Shown piece after piece: positions 1 to 6,871 of a stretch of 15,316 nt of DNA. A program made the position numbers and the translations under genes. The notes under the pieces are model-generated. The model was given only the letters and a program-made list of their open reading frames with translations. It was not told the DNA's origin and searched no databases. This DNA is from CAYNXB01 sp964401045. Lineage in GTDB: Bacteria > Pseudomonadota > Alphaproteobacteria > Sphingomonadales > Sphingomonadaceae. Positions within the stretch are counted from its first letter, which is position 1; each line of letters begins with the position of its first letter. The stretch lies in the NCBI GenBank assembly GCA_964401045.1, contig CAYNXB010000065.1, positions 1 through 15,316 of the forward strand. Reading direction: 5' to 3'.

Positions 1-1370
1 GCGGCGACGTTGGCGGCGATCATGAAATCCTCGACCACGCGGTGCGCATCGAGCCGCTCGCGGATCGCGACTTCGGCGATGCGTCCTTTCTCGTCGAGCA
101 CCACGCGGCGCTCGGGCAGTTCGAGCGCGAGCGGATCGCGGTGCACTCGCGCCCGTTCGAGCGCGCGCCATGCGGCCCACAGATGCTTGAGCGTATCTGG
201 CGCGCGCAGCTCGTCGATCGCCGCCTGAGCGTCCTCGTAGGCGATGTTTGCGGCGATCCGCACCAGTGCGCGGGTGAAACGCCATGACGTCACTTTGCCC
301 TGCGCCGAGATCTTCAGATGGCACGCCATTGCCGCCCGGTCCTCGCCCTGCTTGAGCGAGCAGACATCGGCGCTGAGCACCTCTGGCAGCATCGGCACCA
401 CCCGGTCCGGGAAATAGACCGAGTTGCCGCGCTTCCTCGCCTCGCGGTCGAGCGGGCCGCCGGGGCGAACATAGAAACTAACGTCGGCGATCGCGACCAC
501 CGCATCGAACCCGCCTTGGTCGTTCGGCTGGGCCCAGATGGCGTCGTCGTGGTCGCGCGCATCGGCCGGGTCGATTGCGACGATGGGCAGGTGGCGCAGG
601 TCCTCGCGGTGTTCCTCGGAGAGCGGCAGCGTCGCGGCAGCCTGGGCTTCGGTGACCGTTTCTTCGTCGAAATGAAACGGGATATCGTATTTGTGGATTG
701 CGATCAGGCTGAACGCCTTGGGCGCGAGCGGGTCGCCGAGCACTTCGGTGACTTTTACCCCCGCGCGCGGCGTTCGACCGGCAGGCTCGGCGAGCACCAG
801 CTGGCCCTTCTCCGCCTGGCCCAGGTCGGCGATGGGGGAGGAATTGCGCACCCGCTTGTCGACCGGCGCAAGCCACGGCTTGCCCGCGCCATCCAGCTCG
901 ACCACCCCGAGCAGCGCATCGTTGCGCGCGGGGAGCTTCTTCATCGGGTGGGCGATCCATCCGGTCTGCGTTTCCTCGGTGCGGGCGAGCACGCGGTCCC
1001 CCGGCCGGAGCGCGGCGACGCGGCCCGGCCCCTTCTTGCGCTCGACGATCCGCAGCCGTGGGGGCGGTGTGGCGTCATCTGGCTCCCAGCTGTCGGGTAC
1101 CGCCAGTGCCTCGCTATCCTCGATCGCGACCACCCGTAGCACGGTGACCTTGGGCACGCCGCCCATGCGGTGGAATGCAGTCTTGCTGCCGTCGATCAGG
1201 CCTTCGTCGGCCATGTCGCGCAGGAGGCGCTTGAGCGCGATCTTCTCCTGCCCCTTCAGTCCGAACGCGCGCGCAATCTCGCGCTTGCCGGCCGACGTGT
1301 CGGAGGTCTGGATGAAGTCGAGGATCTGCTGCCGTGTCGGCAGGCCGGGCGCATTGGGGCGGCGGGGCAT
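1..1370 (-). CDS. rnr: Ribonuclease R, N-terminal part (cut by left edge)
   Basis: This gene encodes a processive 3'-5' exoribonuclease of the RNB (RNase II) family, which degrades structured RNA in the cytoplasm. I translated the open minus frame from the ATG at 1370; it has no stop down to base 1 and gives 456 residues. The first ~70 residues look like the winged-helix domain seen at the RNase R N-terminus (QQILDFIQTS, then KRLLRDMADEGLIDG). A region consistent with cold-shock/OB domains follows, then the RNB domain with IDPADARDHDDAI at residues 266-278. Its Asp267, Asp273, Asp275 and Asp276 match the Mg-binding aspartates of E. coli RNase R (272, 278, 280, 281) with a constant offset of five, which supports this start. 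The rest of the RNB domain and the S1 domain lie outside the window. No strong Shine-Dalgarno is visible. The gene is divergent from the M3 peptidase. Confidence 0.93.
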   Translation of the reverse strand, partial: MPRRPNAPGLPTRQQILDFIQTSDTSAGKREIARAFGLKGQEKIALKRLLRDMADEGLIDGSKTAFHRMGGVPKVTVLRVVAIEDSEALAVPDSWEPDDATPPPRLRIVERKKGPGRVAALRPGDRVLARTEETQTGWIAHPMKKLPARNDALLGVVELDGAGKPWLAPVDKRVRNSSPIADLGQAEKGQLVLAEPAGRTPRAGVKVTEVLGDPLAPKAFSLIAIHKYDIPFHFDEETVTEAQAAATLPLSEEHREDLRHLPIVAIDPADARDHDDAIWAQPNDQGGFDAVVAIADVSFYVRPGGPLDREARKRGNSVYFPDRVVPMLPEVLSADVCSLKQGEDRAAMACHLKISAQGKVTSWRFTRALVRIAANIAYEDAQAAIDELRAPDTLKHLWAAWRALERARVHRDPLALELPERRVVLDEKGRIAEVAIRERLDAHRVVEDFMIAANVA

Positions 1371-1448
1371 GGCGCCGCATATGGTGCCACGGCCCCTTCG
1401 CGGCAAGCAATATGCCGTTCGCAGAGCAGGCGTTGGCAAAGTGACGAA

Positions 1449-1466
1449 TGGTTTCTAGGGAAACCA
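1449..1466. promoter_or_regulatory. 7-bp inverted repeat in the rnr / M3 peptidase divergent region
   Basis: The 132-base gap between the divergent starts of rnr and the M3 peptidase contains a perfect inverted repeat, TGGTTTC and GAAACCA, around a TAGG centre. It ends 36 bases before the peptidase start codon. It could be an operator half-site pair or a hairpin in the 5' leader. It lacks a following T-tract of its own, although six T's occur at 1496-1501 just before the start codon. I cannot assign a regulator, and no convincing -35/-10 pair stands out. A second weaker dyad (CGGCA at 1401-1405, TGCCG at 1413-1417) lies nearer to rnr. Confidence 0.3.
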
Positions 1467-1502
1467 CAGGAACTGACTGCGGGACGAAAGCGACTTTTTT
1501 CC

Positions 1503-3518
1503 ATGAACAAGCTGATTGCGGGCGGCCTCCTGGCCGCCACGACTTCCGTGGCGGGCCTATCGGGCACCGCGCACGCGGCCTCGATCCTCGACACGGCCGG
1601 GCCGATCCTCGCCTCCGCACCGGACGCGGCGACGCTCGACGCCAAGTGTGACACTTACGTCAGCGCCATCGAGGCGCGGCAGAAGGCGCTTGAGGGCGAA
1701 ACCGGAAAGGCGACGATCGACGGCACCCTCGTTCGCTACGACGAGATCGTCGGGCTGCTTGGCGCGGGTTCGGGCGAGTTCACGCTCTACCAGCAGGTGA
1801 TGGAGGACCAGGCGCGGCGCGATGCCGGTGCGCAGTGCCAGGTGCGGCTCGCGACGCTGGGCAGCAAGATCAGCCTCTCGCGCCCGATCTATGACCGCCT
1901 TTCCGCAATCGACGCGAAAGCGGCTGACGCCGCCACCGCGCTGTACCTCAAGCGCACGCTCGAAAGCTTCGAGCGCTCGGGCGTGGCGCTCGACGAAGCC
2001 AAGCGCACGCGGGTGCAGGAGTTGCAGGAGGAGCTGGCCAAAGCCGGCACTGAGTTCGACACCAACATCGCCAATAGCCGCAAGGTGGTGAAGGCGCAGC
2101 CGGCCGAGCTCAAGGGCTTGCCCGAGGATTACATCGCCGCGCACAAGCCCGGCGCCGATGGGCTGGTCGAAATCTCGACCGATTATCCCGACTACCAGCC
2201 GGTCATGGCCTATGCCGAAAGCGACGATCTTCGCCGCCGCCTCTCGGAAGTATACAATCAACGCGCCTACCCAGAGAACGACGCACTCCTCACGCGCATG
2301 TTCACCCTGCGCCAGGAGCTGGCCGAAATTCTCGGCCGCCCCAACTACGCGACGCTCGTTCTCGAAGACAAGATGCTCGATTCACCGGCCAAGGTGCAGA
2401 AATTGCTGGACGACATGGCTGCCGCGGCGCGGCCCGCCGCCGAGCGCGACTACGCCAAGAACCTTTCGGTTCTGAAAGAGCTGAAGCCCGGCGCTGCGAC
2501 GATCCAGTTCTGGCAGACCGGGTGGCTTTCGCCCAAGGTGCAGCAGAAGTTCTACAACTACGACCGCCAGGAAGCGCGGCAGTATTTCGCCTACGACAAC
2601 GTGCGCGACGGCATTCTGAAGCTGACCGAAGACCTGTTCCAGGTCGATATCCGCCCGTGGGACACGCCAAGGTGGGACCCCGATGTCGAGACTTACGAGA
2701 TGGTCTCGGGCGGCAAGGTGATCGGCCGCTTCTACTTCGATTCGCACCCGCGCCCGGGCAAGTACGGCCACGCGAACATGGTTCCGCTCCGTCCCGGCTT
2801 TCCCGGGCAGCCGGCGGTGGCCGCGCTGGTGATGAACCTGCCCAAGGGCGATCATTCGACCGGGCTGATGGAGCACAGCGACGTCGTTACCTTCCTCCAC
2901 GAATTCGGCCACATGATCCACGGCATGTTCGGCGGCACCCAGCGCTGGTTCGGCCAGTCGGGCGTTTCGACCGAGTGGGACTTCGTCGAAGCCCCGTCGC
3001 AGATGCTCGAGAACTGGGTCTACGACTACGACACGCTTGCCGCGTTCGCCGTCAACGCCAAGGGCGAGACGATCCCGCGCGAGCTGGTCGAGAAGATGAA
3101 CAAGGCGCGCTACTTCAACCTCGGCATGGGCGACATGACCCAGCTCGGCTATTCGAACATCTCGCTGCAGTTCCACCAGAACCCGGTGCCGGCCGATCTC
3201 GGCGCGGCGGCGCGCATGTGGCGCGACGCGTACGCCGTCGTGCCCGCGCCGGACTTCGTGCAGATGCAGGATTCGTTCAATCACCTGAACGGCTATTCGG
3301 CGATCTACTACACCTATCGCTGGTCGAAGGTGATCGCCGACGATCTGTTCACCCGCTTCGAGAAGGAAGGCCTGCGCAACCCGAAGACTGCGGCCGAATA
3401 CCGCAAGCTGGTGCTCGAGCCGGGCGGGACCAAGCCGGCGGCCGAGCTGGTGCGCGATTTCCTCGGGCGCGATGTGAGCCTGGATGCGTATCGGGCCGAG
3501 ATGGCGAAAGATCAATGA
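1503..3518 (+). CDS. Exported M3-family zinc oligopeptidase
   Basis: This is a 671-residue M3 (thimet oligopeptidase / Dcp-like) metallopeptidase, expected to cleave short peptides. I chose the ATG at 1503 because the product then begins with a Sec signal peptide: MNKL, a hydrophobic core, and an AHA site near residue 25. The longer in-frame upstream extension overlaps rnr and destroys this. The zinc motif HEFGH is at residues 466-470, with His466 and His470 as ligands and Glu467 as catalytic base. The third ligand is Glu496 within DFVEAPSQMLENW. The substrate-binding motif HLNGYSAIYYTYRW starts at His594 and carries the conserved tyrosines 598, 602 and 605. Length and motif order fit the family, so the enzyme looks active. 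Export suggests periplasmic peptide breakdown, unlike cytosolic oligopeptidase A. The Shine-Dalgarno is poor (GGGACGAAAG lies too far upstream). Dcp-like versus OpdA-like specificity cannot be told. Confidence 0.92.
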   Translation: MNKLIAGGLLAATTSVAGLSGTAHAASILDTAGPILASAPDAATLDAKCDTYVSAIEARQKALEGETGKATIDGTLVRYDEIVGLLGAGSGEFTLYQQVMEDQARRDAGAQCQVRLATLGSKISLSRPIYDRLSAIDAKAADAATALYLKRTLESFERSGVALDEAKRTRVQELQEELAKAGTEFDTNIANSRKVVKAQPAELKGLPEDYIAAHKPGADGLVEISTDYPDYQPVMAYAESDDLRRRLSEVYNQRAYPENDALLTRMFTLRQELAEILGRPNYATLVLEDKMLDSPAKVQKLLDDMAAAARPAAERDYAKNLSVLKELKPGAATIQFWQTGWLSPKVQQKFYNYDRQEARQYFAYDNVRDGILKLTEDLFQVDIRPWDTPRWDPDVETYEMVSGGKVIGRFYFDSHPRPGKYGHANMVPLRPGFPGQPAVAALVMNLPKGDHSTGLMEHSDVVTFLHEFGHMIHGMFGGTQRWFGQSGVSTEWDFVEAPSQMLENWVYDYDTLAAFAVNAKGETIPRELVEKMNKARYFNLGMGDMTQLGYSNISLQFHQNPVPADLGAAARMWRDAYAVVPAPDFVQMQDSFNHLNGYSAIYYTYRWSKVIADDLFTRFEKEGLRNPKTAAEYRKLVLEPGGTKPAAELVRDFLGRDVSLDAYRAEMAKDQ

Positions 3519-3528
3519 TCGGTGCGTA

Positions 3529-3607
3529 CCTCCCTGTCGTCACATAGCCCCGATGGGGAGGTGGTAGCCGGGAAGCGGCTACGGCGACCGGGAGGATCCC
3601 GGGGCTA
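3529..3607. repeat. Palindromic intergenic element (REP-like) between M3 peptidase and proS
   Basis: Almost the whole gap between these convergent genes can fold. CCTCCC-T-GTCG (3529-3539) pairs with CGAC-C-GGGAGG (3585-3595) with one mismatch, enclosing two hairpins: CCCC-GAT-GGGG (3548-3558) and GTAGCCG with CGGCTAC around GGAAG (3564-3582). Two competing stems exist: TAGCCCCG (3545-3552) with CGGGGCTA (3600-3607, which includes the proS stop codon), and CCGGGA with TCCCGG (3588-3602). The layout, a GGGGAGGTGG core followed by a short hairpin and a closing GGGAGG, resembles dispersed intergenic repeats I associate with alphaproteobacterial genomes. Only one copy is in this window, so repeat status is inferred. 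It may also serve as a bidirectional terminator or 3'-end stabiliser, though no T-tract follows. Confidence 0.55.
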
Positions 3608-5146
3608 GTAAGCCCGTGCCACCAAAATCCGTTCGACCGCCGGCTCGCCGGTGAAGATGCAGGTGCCGCTGGCGGGCTCCGCCGAGATCGCCACGTTGCG
3701 CAAGGTCAGCTTGAGTGCCTTGAGCCGTTCCGCCACGGCATCGAGCGCCGCGCCGGACGGCTTCGACCACTGCACTTCGACCCACCCCGGGTAGCGCTGG
3801 TCCTCGCCGAAAAACGTAGCGAGCGTGTCGAAGCTGTCGACGCCGCGCTCGATGTTTGCATCGCGGCGTTCGCGCGCTTCCTCCAGCAGGCCGTGCTGGA
3901 TTTCGGCGAGCAGCGCGGGAATGTCGGTCAGCGCCCGGTCGCGCGAAGGCGCGGTGAAGGCCGGCTTGCCGGCGTCGTTCCACAGCCGGTCGCGGCGCAG
4001 CATGCTGACCACGCCGTTCTCCATGTCGCGCGGCCCGACTTCGACGATGACGGGCGCGCCACGGCGGACCCAGTCCCATCGCTTGGCGGCGGCCTTGCCG
4101 GGCTTGGCATCGAGCAGCACGCGGATCGGCTCGCCGAACGTCTGCTGGCGCACCAGCCCGGCTCGCAGCTCCTCGCAATAGGCGATGAGCGCGGCATCGC
4201 CGTCATCCTCGCGCAGCATCGGCAGGATCACGACCTGGAACGGCGCCAGCGCCGACGGCACGCGCAGCCCGTCGTCATCGCCGTGGGCCATGATCATCGC
4301 CCCGACCATGCGGGTCGAAATGCCCCAGCTGGTGGTGTGGCACAGCTTCTGTCCGCCCTCGCGGTCCTGGAAGCGGATGTTCGCGGCTTCCGAGAAGCTC
4401 GTGCCGAGGTAGTGCGAAGTGCCCGCCTGGAGCGCCTTGCCGTCCTGCATCATCGCCTCGATCGACCAGGTCTCGACCGCGCCCGGGAAGCGCTCGTTCT
4501 CCGGCTTCAGGCCGGCGACGACGGGCAGCGCCACATCCTCCTCGGCGAACCTGCGGTAGACCTCGAGCATCTTGAGGGTGTGCTGGCGCGCGTCTCCCTC
4601 GGTCTCGTGCGCCGTATGGCCTTCCTGCCACAGGAACTCGCTCGTCCTGAGGAACATCCGCGTGCGCATCTCCCAGCGCACCACGTTGGCCCATTGGTTG
4701 AGCAGTAGCGGCAGGTCGCGCCACGACTGAATCCAGCGGCTCATCGCGTCGCCGATTATGGTTTCGGAAGTCGGCCGCACGATCAGCGGCTCTTCCAGCT
4801 TGGCCTCGGGATCGGGGATCAGCCCCCCCTTCCCGTCCGCGATCAGGCGGTGGTGGGTGACGACCGCCATCTCCTTGGCGAAGCCATCCACGTGCGCCGC
4901 CTCACGCTCGAAGTTGGATAGCGGGATGAACAGCGGGAAATAAGCGTTCTGGTGCCCGGTGTCCTTGATCCGCTGGTCGAGCAGGCGCTGCATCCGCTCC
5001 CAGATGCCGTAGCCCCACGGCTTGATCACCATGCACCCGCGCACGCCCGATTCCTCGGCCATGTCGGCGGCAGAGACGACTTCCTGGTACCACGCGGCGA
5101 AATCGTCGGCGCGCTTGGTATTCAGGGCATGGCGGATGGCGGACAC
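3605..5146 (-). CDS. proS: Prolyl-tRNA synthetase, eukaryote/archaeal-type
   Basis: This class II synthetase of 513 residues charges tRNA-Pro with proline. It starts at a GTG (5146) with only a weak GAGAA upstream; the N-terminus (RADDFAAWYQEVV, GCMVIKPWGYGIWE) matches the family from there. RPTSET is at residues 124-129. Motif 2 runs through NVVRWEMRTR (154-163) and FLWQEGHTAHETE. Motif 3 is in MIMAHGDDDGLRVPSALAP. It ends in ARAY, with the C-terminal tyrosine typical of this form. The bacterial-type insertion (editing) domain is absent, as expected for the archaeal-type enzyme. It is oddly poor in C-terminal cysteines: only Cys496 (GTCIFTGEPA) remains where Thermus thermophilus ProRS has a four-cysteine zinc site. 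It is the last gene of the long minus-strand run, 53 bases after phaR. Confidence 0.95.
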   Translation of the reverse strand: MSAIRHALNTKRADDFAAWYQEVVSAADMAEESGVRGCMVIKPWGYGIWERMQRLLDQRIKDTGHQNAYFPLFIPLSNFEREAAHVDGFAKEMAVVTHHRLIADGKGGLIPDPEAKLEEPLIVRPTSETIIGDAMSRWIQSWRDLPLLLNQWANVVRWEMRTRMFLRTSEFLWQEGHTAHETEGDARQHTLKMLEVYRRFAEEDVALPVVAGLKPENERFPGAVETWSIEAMMQDGKALQAGTSHYLGTSFSEAANIRFQDREGGQKLCHTTSWGISTRMVGAMIMAHGDDDGLRVPSALAPFQVVILPMLREDDGDAALIAYCEELRAGLVRQQTFGEPIRVLLDAKPGKAAAKRWDWVRRGAPVIVEVGPRDMENGVVSMLRRDRLWNDAGKPAFTAPSRDRALTDIPALLAEIQHGLLEEARERRDANIERGVDSFDTLATFFGEDQRYPGWVEVQWSKPSGAALDAVAERLKALKLTLRNVAISAEPASGTCIFTGEPAVERILVARAY

Positions 5147-5178
5147 AAAGGTTCTCGATTCGTCAGTGGGAAGGCTGA

Positions 5179-5194
5179 GGCGCGATGGCGCGCC
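5179..5194 (-). other. Small GC hairpin between phaR and proS
   Basis: GGCGCG and CGCGCC form a perfect 6-bp dyad with a 4-base loop in the 53-base gap between the phaR stop and the proS GTG. No T-tract follows, so it is not a convincing intrinsic terminator. It may only be a minor intercistronic structure or a chance result of high GC. Confidence 0.25.
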
Positions 5195-5199
5195 GGTGG

Positions 5200-5754
5200 C
5201 TATTTGCCAAGCCGCGCGAGCCGTTCCTGCATTTCGGCCATTTGCTGCTTGAGCGCGGCGAGCTCGTCGTCCGGGTCGGCCGCGGGGCCGTTGGCGCCCC
5301 CGGCCTTGGGCATGAACGCACTTGCGGCGGCCTTGAACATGGCCATGTTGGTTTCGGCGATCTTCGCGAAGGCATCGGGGCCCAGGCTGGTCTTGAACGT
5401 GTCCTGCAGCTTGCCCTGGTTGGCACGGAAGTTCTCCATCGAGGCCTGCAGGTAATGCGGCATCATCGCCTGCATCGAGTTGCCGTACATCGAGATCAGA
5501 TCGCGAAGGAAGCTGACCGGAAGCATCTGTTCCCCGCCGCTCGCCTCTTCGTCCATGATGATCTGGGTGAGGATCTGGTGGGTGATGTCCGCACCGGTCT
5601 TGGCGTCGAGCACCACGAAATCGGTCCCTTCCCGCACCATCCGGGCGAGATCCTCGAGCGTGATGTAGCTCGACGAGGCGGTATTGTAGAGCCGGCGGTT
5701 GGCGTATTTCTTGATGACAACGCGGCCATCGTCGTCCTTGTCGCGCTTGGCCAT
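5200..5754 (-). CDS. phaR: Polyhydroxyalkanoate synthesis regulator PhaR
   Basis: This is a 184-residue PhaR-type repressor. In known systems it senses polyhydroxyalkanoate (PHA) granules by binding the polymer, and represses phasin genes and itself by binding DNA. The N-terminal PHB/PHA accumulation regulator DNA-binding domain spans about residues 10-72 (VVIKKYANRRLYNTASSSYITL, then DFVVLDAKTGADITHQILTQII). The second PHB_acc domain follows at about 78-118 (LPVSFLRDLISMYGNSMQ). The C-terminus ends in a short charged coiled coil (DDELAALKQQMAEMQERLARL, ~163-183). I chose the ATG at 5754, not the longer in-frame ORF, because it starts just before the conserved domain and has a GGGAG Shine-Dalgarno six bases upstream. 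It lies between alr and proS. Its upstream region is rich in TGC/GCA words that could be its own operator. No phaC, phaA, phaB or phasin gene is in the window. Confidence 0.93.
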   Translation of the reverse strand: MAKRDKDDDGRVVIKKYANRRLYNTASSSYITLEDLARMVREGTDFVVLDAKTGADITHQILTQIIMDEEASGGEQMLPVSFLRDLISMYGNSMQAMMPHYLQASMENFRANQGKLQDTFKTSLGPDAFAKIAETNMAMFKAAASAFMPKAGGANGPAADPDDELAALKQQMAEMQERLARLGK

Positions 5755-5774
5755 CTGCAACTCCCTCGTGGGTG

Positions 5775-5828
5775 TGCAGGTGCGCTTAGCACCTGCAGCA
5801 AGAGAGGCGCAACGATGTTGCAGGTGCG
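5775..5828 (-). promoter_or_regulatory. TGC-rich dyad region upstream of phaR (candidate autoregulatory site)
   Basis: Between the alr stop and the phaR start, TGCAGGTGC (5775-5783) and GCACCTGCA (5789-5797) form a perfect 9-bp inverted repeat with a 5-base centre. TGCAGGTGCG recurs as a direct repeat at 5819-5828, with GCAGCA and GCGCAAC in between. PhaR proteins of other alphaproteobacteria are known to bind TGC-rich, CTGC/GCAG-type sequences and often autoregulate, so this is a plausible PhaR operator and phaR promoter region. The hairpin could alternatively weaken read-through from alr, but no T-run follows it on the minus strand. Confidence 0.45.
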
Positions 5829-5830
5829 TT

Positions 5831-6871
5831 TCAGGTCCGGAAACGGCGGCCGAGCCCCGTAAGCAACTCGTATTGGGACAGTCCGCTGGCTGCCGACGCT
5901 TCGGGCAGGTTGTAGGGGACATCGAGCCAATCCCCCTCGCTCAGCCGTGGTGCATTCCCCAGGTCGACCACGACCATGTCCATCGAAACCTTGCCAAGCA
6001 GCGGCAGTTCGGCCTCCCCGCAGCGCAGCGCACCCTTGCCCGACCACGCGCGCAAGTAGCCGTCGGCGTAGCCGAGCGAGACGACGCCCGCGCGCATTGG
6101 CGCCTCGGCAGTGAAAGTGGCGTTGTAACCCACGCTATCGCCCGCCTGCAGCTCGCGAACCTGGAGGATCGCTGCTTGCGGGGTCGCGACCTGACGGATT
6201 TCGCCCACCAGTTCGGTCCGCTGCACCCCGCCGTAAAGAGCGATGCCAGGACGTGTGAGGTCGAACGCATAGTCGGCCCCGAGCGCGATGCCGGCGCTGT
6301 TTGCGAGGCTGCGGCGCTGCGCCGGGATGGCCGCGAACGCTTCCCTGGCGCGCGCGAGTTGTGTGGCGTTGAGCGGGTGATCCTCGTCGGCGCACGCAAG
6401 GTGCGACATCGCGGTCACCACTTCGAGCCTGCCGACCATTTCATCGCCGATCGCGTTCATCGGCAGGCCGAGGCGGTTGATCCCGGTGTCGATCATCAAG
6501 TCACACGGGCCGCCGCCATTATCGAGCCACAGTGCTGCCTGGACCAGGCTGTTGATCACCGGGCGAACCCCCATCGCGCGGGCGTAGGCGCAGTCTTCGG
6601 GCCGGATCGGGCCGTGCAGCACCGCGATCCGCTCCGGCGGGACCAGTGCGGCAAGCTCGGCGACCTCGCTCCAATGGGCGACGAACCAGTCGGCGCAGCC
6701 CGCACCGCGCAGCACGGGGACGGCGCGAGCAACGCTCAGCCCGTAGGCATCGGCTTTGACCGCCGCGCCTGCGCGCCCCGCGCCCGACAGGCGATCGAGC
6801 GCGCGCCAGTTGGCGGCGAGTGCTTCCTTGTCCAGTTGGAGCCGCAGGGTGGGCGGCGGAGCATCAGGCAT
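5831..6871 (-). CDS. alr: Alanine racemase
   Basis: This PLP-dependent fold-type III enzyme interconverts L- and D-alanine, supplying D-Ala for peptidoglycan. It has 346 residues, at the short end for the family. The PLP-binding lysine is Lys39 in AAVKADAYG. Other conserved elements are Arg133 (DTGINRLG), His157 (MSHLACADE), NSAG at 191-194, Arg207 in RPGIALYGG, the second catalytic base Tyr249 (VGYNATF), and KVSMDMV at 294-300. All expected catalytic groups are present, so it should be active. There is no Shine-Dalgarno; the start codon lies inside the end of the MFS gene (8-base overlap, ATGCCTGA), so translation is probably coupled. An MFS transporter directly upstream and phaR downstream give no obvious D-alanine catabolic context, suggesting a biosynthetic racemase. 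Confidence 0.96.
   Translation of the reverse strand: MPDAPPPTLRLQLDKEALAANWRALDRLSGAGRAGAAVKADAYGLSVARAVPVLRGAGCADWFVAHWSEVAELAALVPPERIAVLHGPIRPEDCAYARAMGVRPVINSLVQAALWLDNGGGPCDLMIDTGINRLGLPMNAIGDEMVGRLEVVTAMSHLACADEDHPLNATQLARAREAFAAIPAQRRSLANSAGIALGADYAFDLTRPGIALYGGVQRTELVGEIRQVATPQAAILQVRELQAGDSVGYNATFTAEAPMRAGVVSLGYADGYLRAWSGKGALRCGEAELPLLGKVSMDMVVVDLGNAPRLSEGDWLDVPYNLPEASAASGLSQYELLTGLGRRFRT

Noticed and set aside
318..1139. A 273-residue plus-strand open frame at the left end
   Set aside because: It lies antisense to the RNase R gene, whose domains and catalytic aspartates are clear on the minus strand.
1170..1502. Upstream extension of the M3 peptidase to 782 residues
   Set aside because: The extension runs antisense through the rnr start and would bury the signal peptide that begins at 1503.
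2382..3515. A 377-residue minus-strand open frame opposite the M3 peptidase
   Set aside because: The plus strand carries the intact peptidase with all catalytic motifs here; the antisense product shows no family features and is His/Val/Arg-rich, as expected for an antisense frame.
5775..5797. The 9-bp hairpin as an intrinsic terminator for alr
   Set aside because: No T-run follows it on the minus strand, and its TGC-rich composition together with the nearby direct repeat fits a regulator-binding region better.
5755..5922. Longer PhaR start at 5922
   Set aside because: The added 56 residues overlap alr, are not conserved in character, and the ATG at 5754 has a good Shine-Dalgarno and precedes the conserved domain directly.
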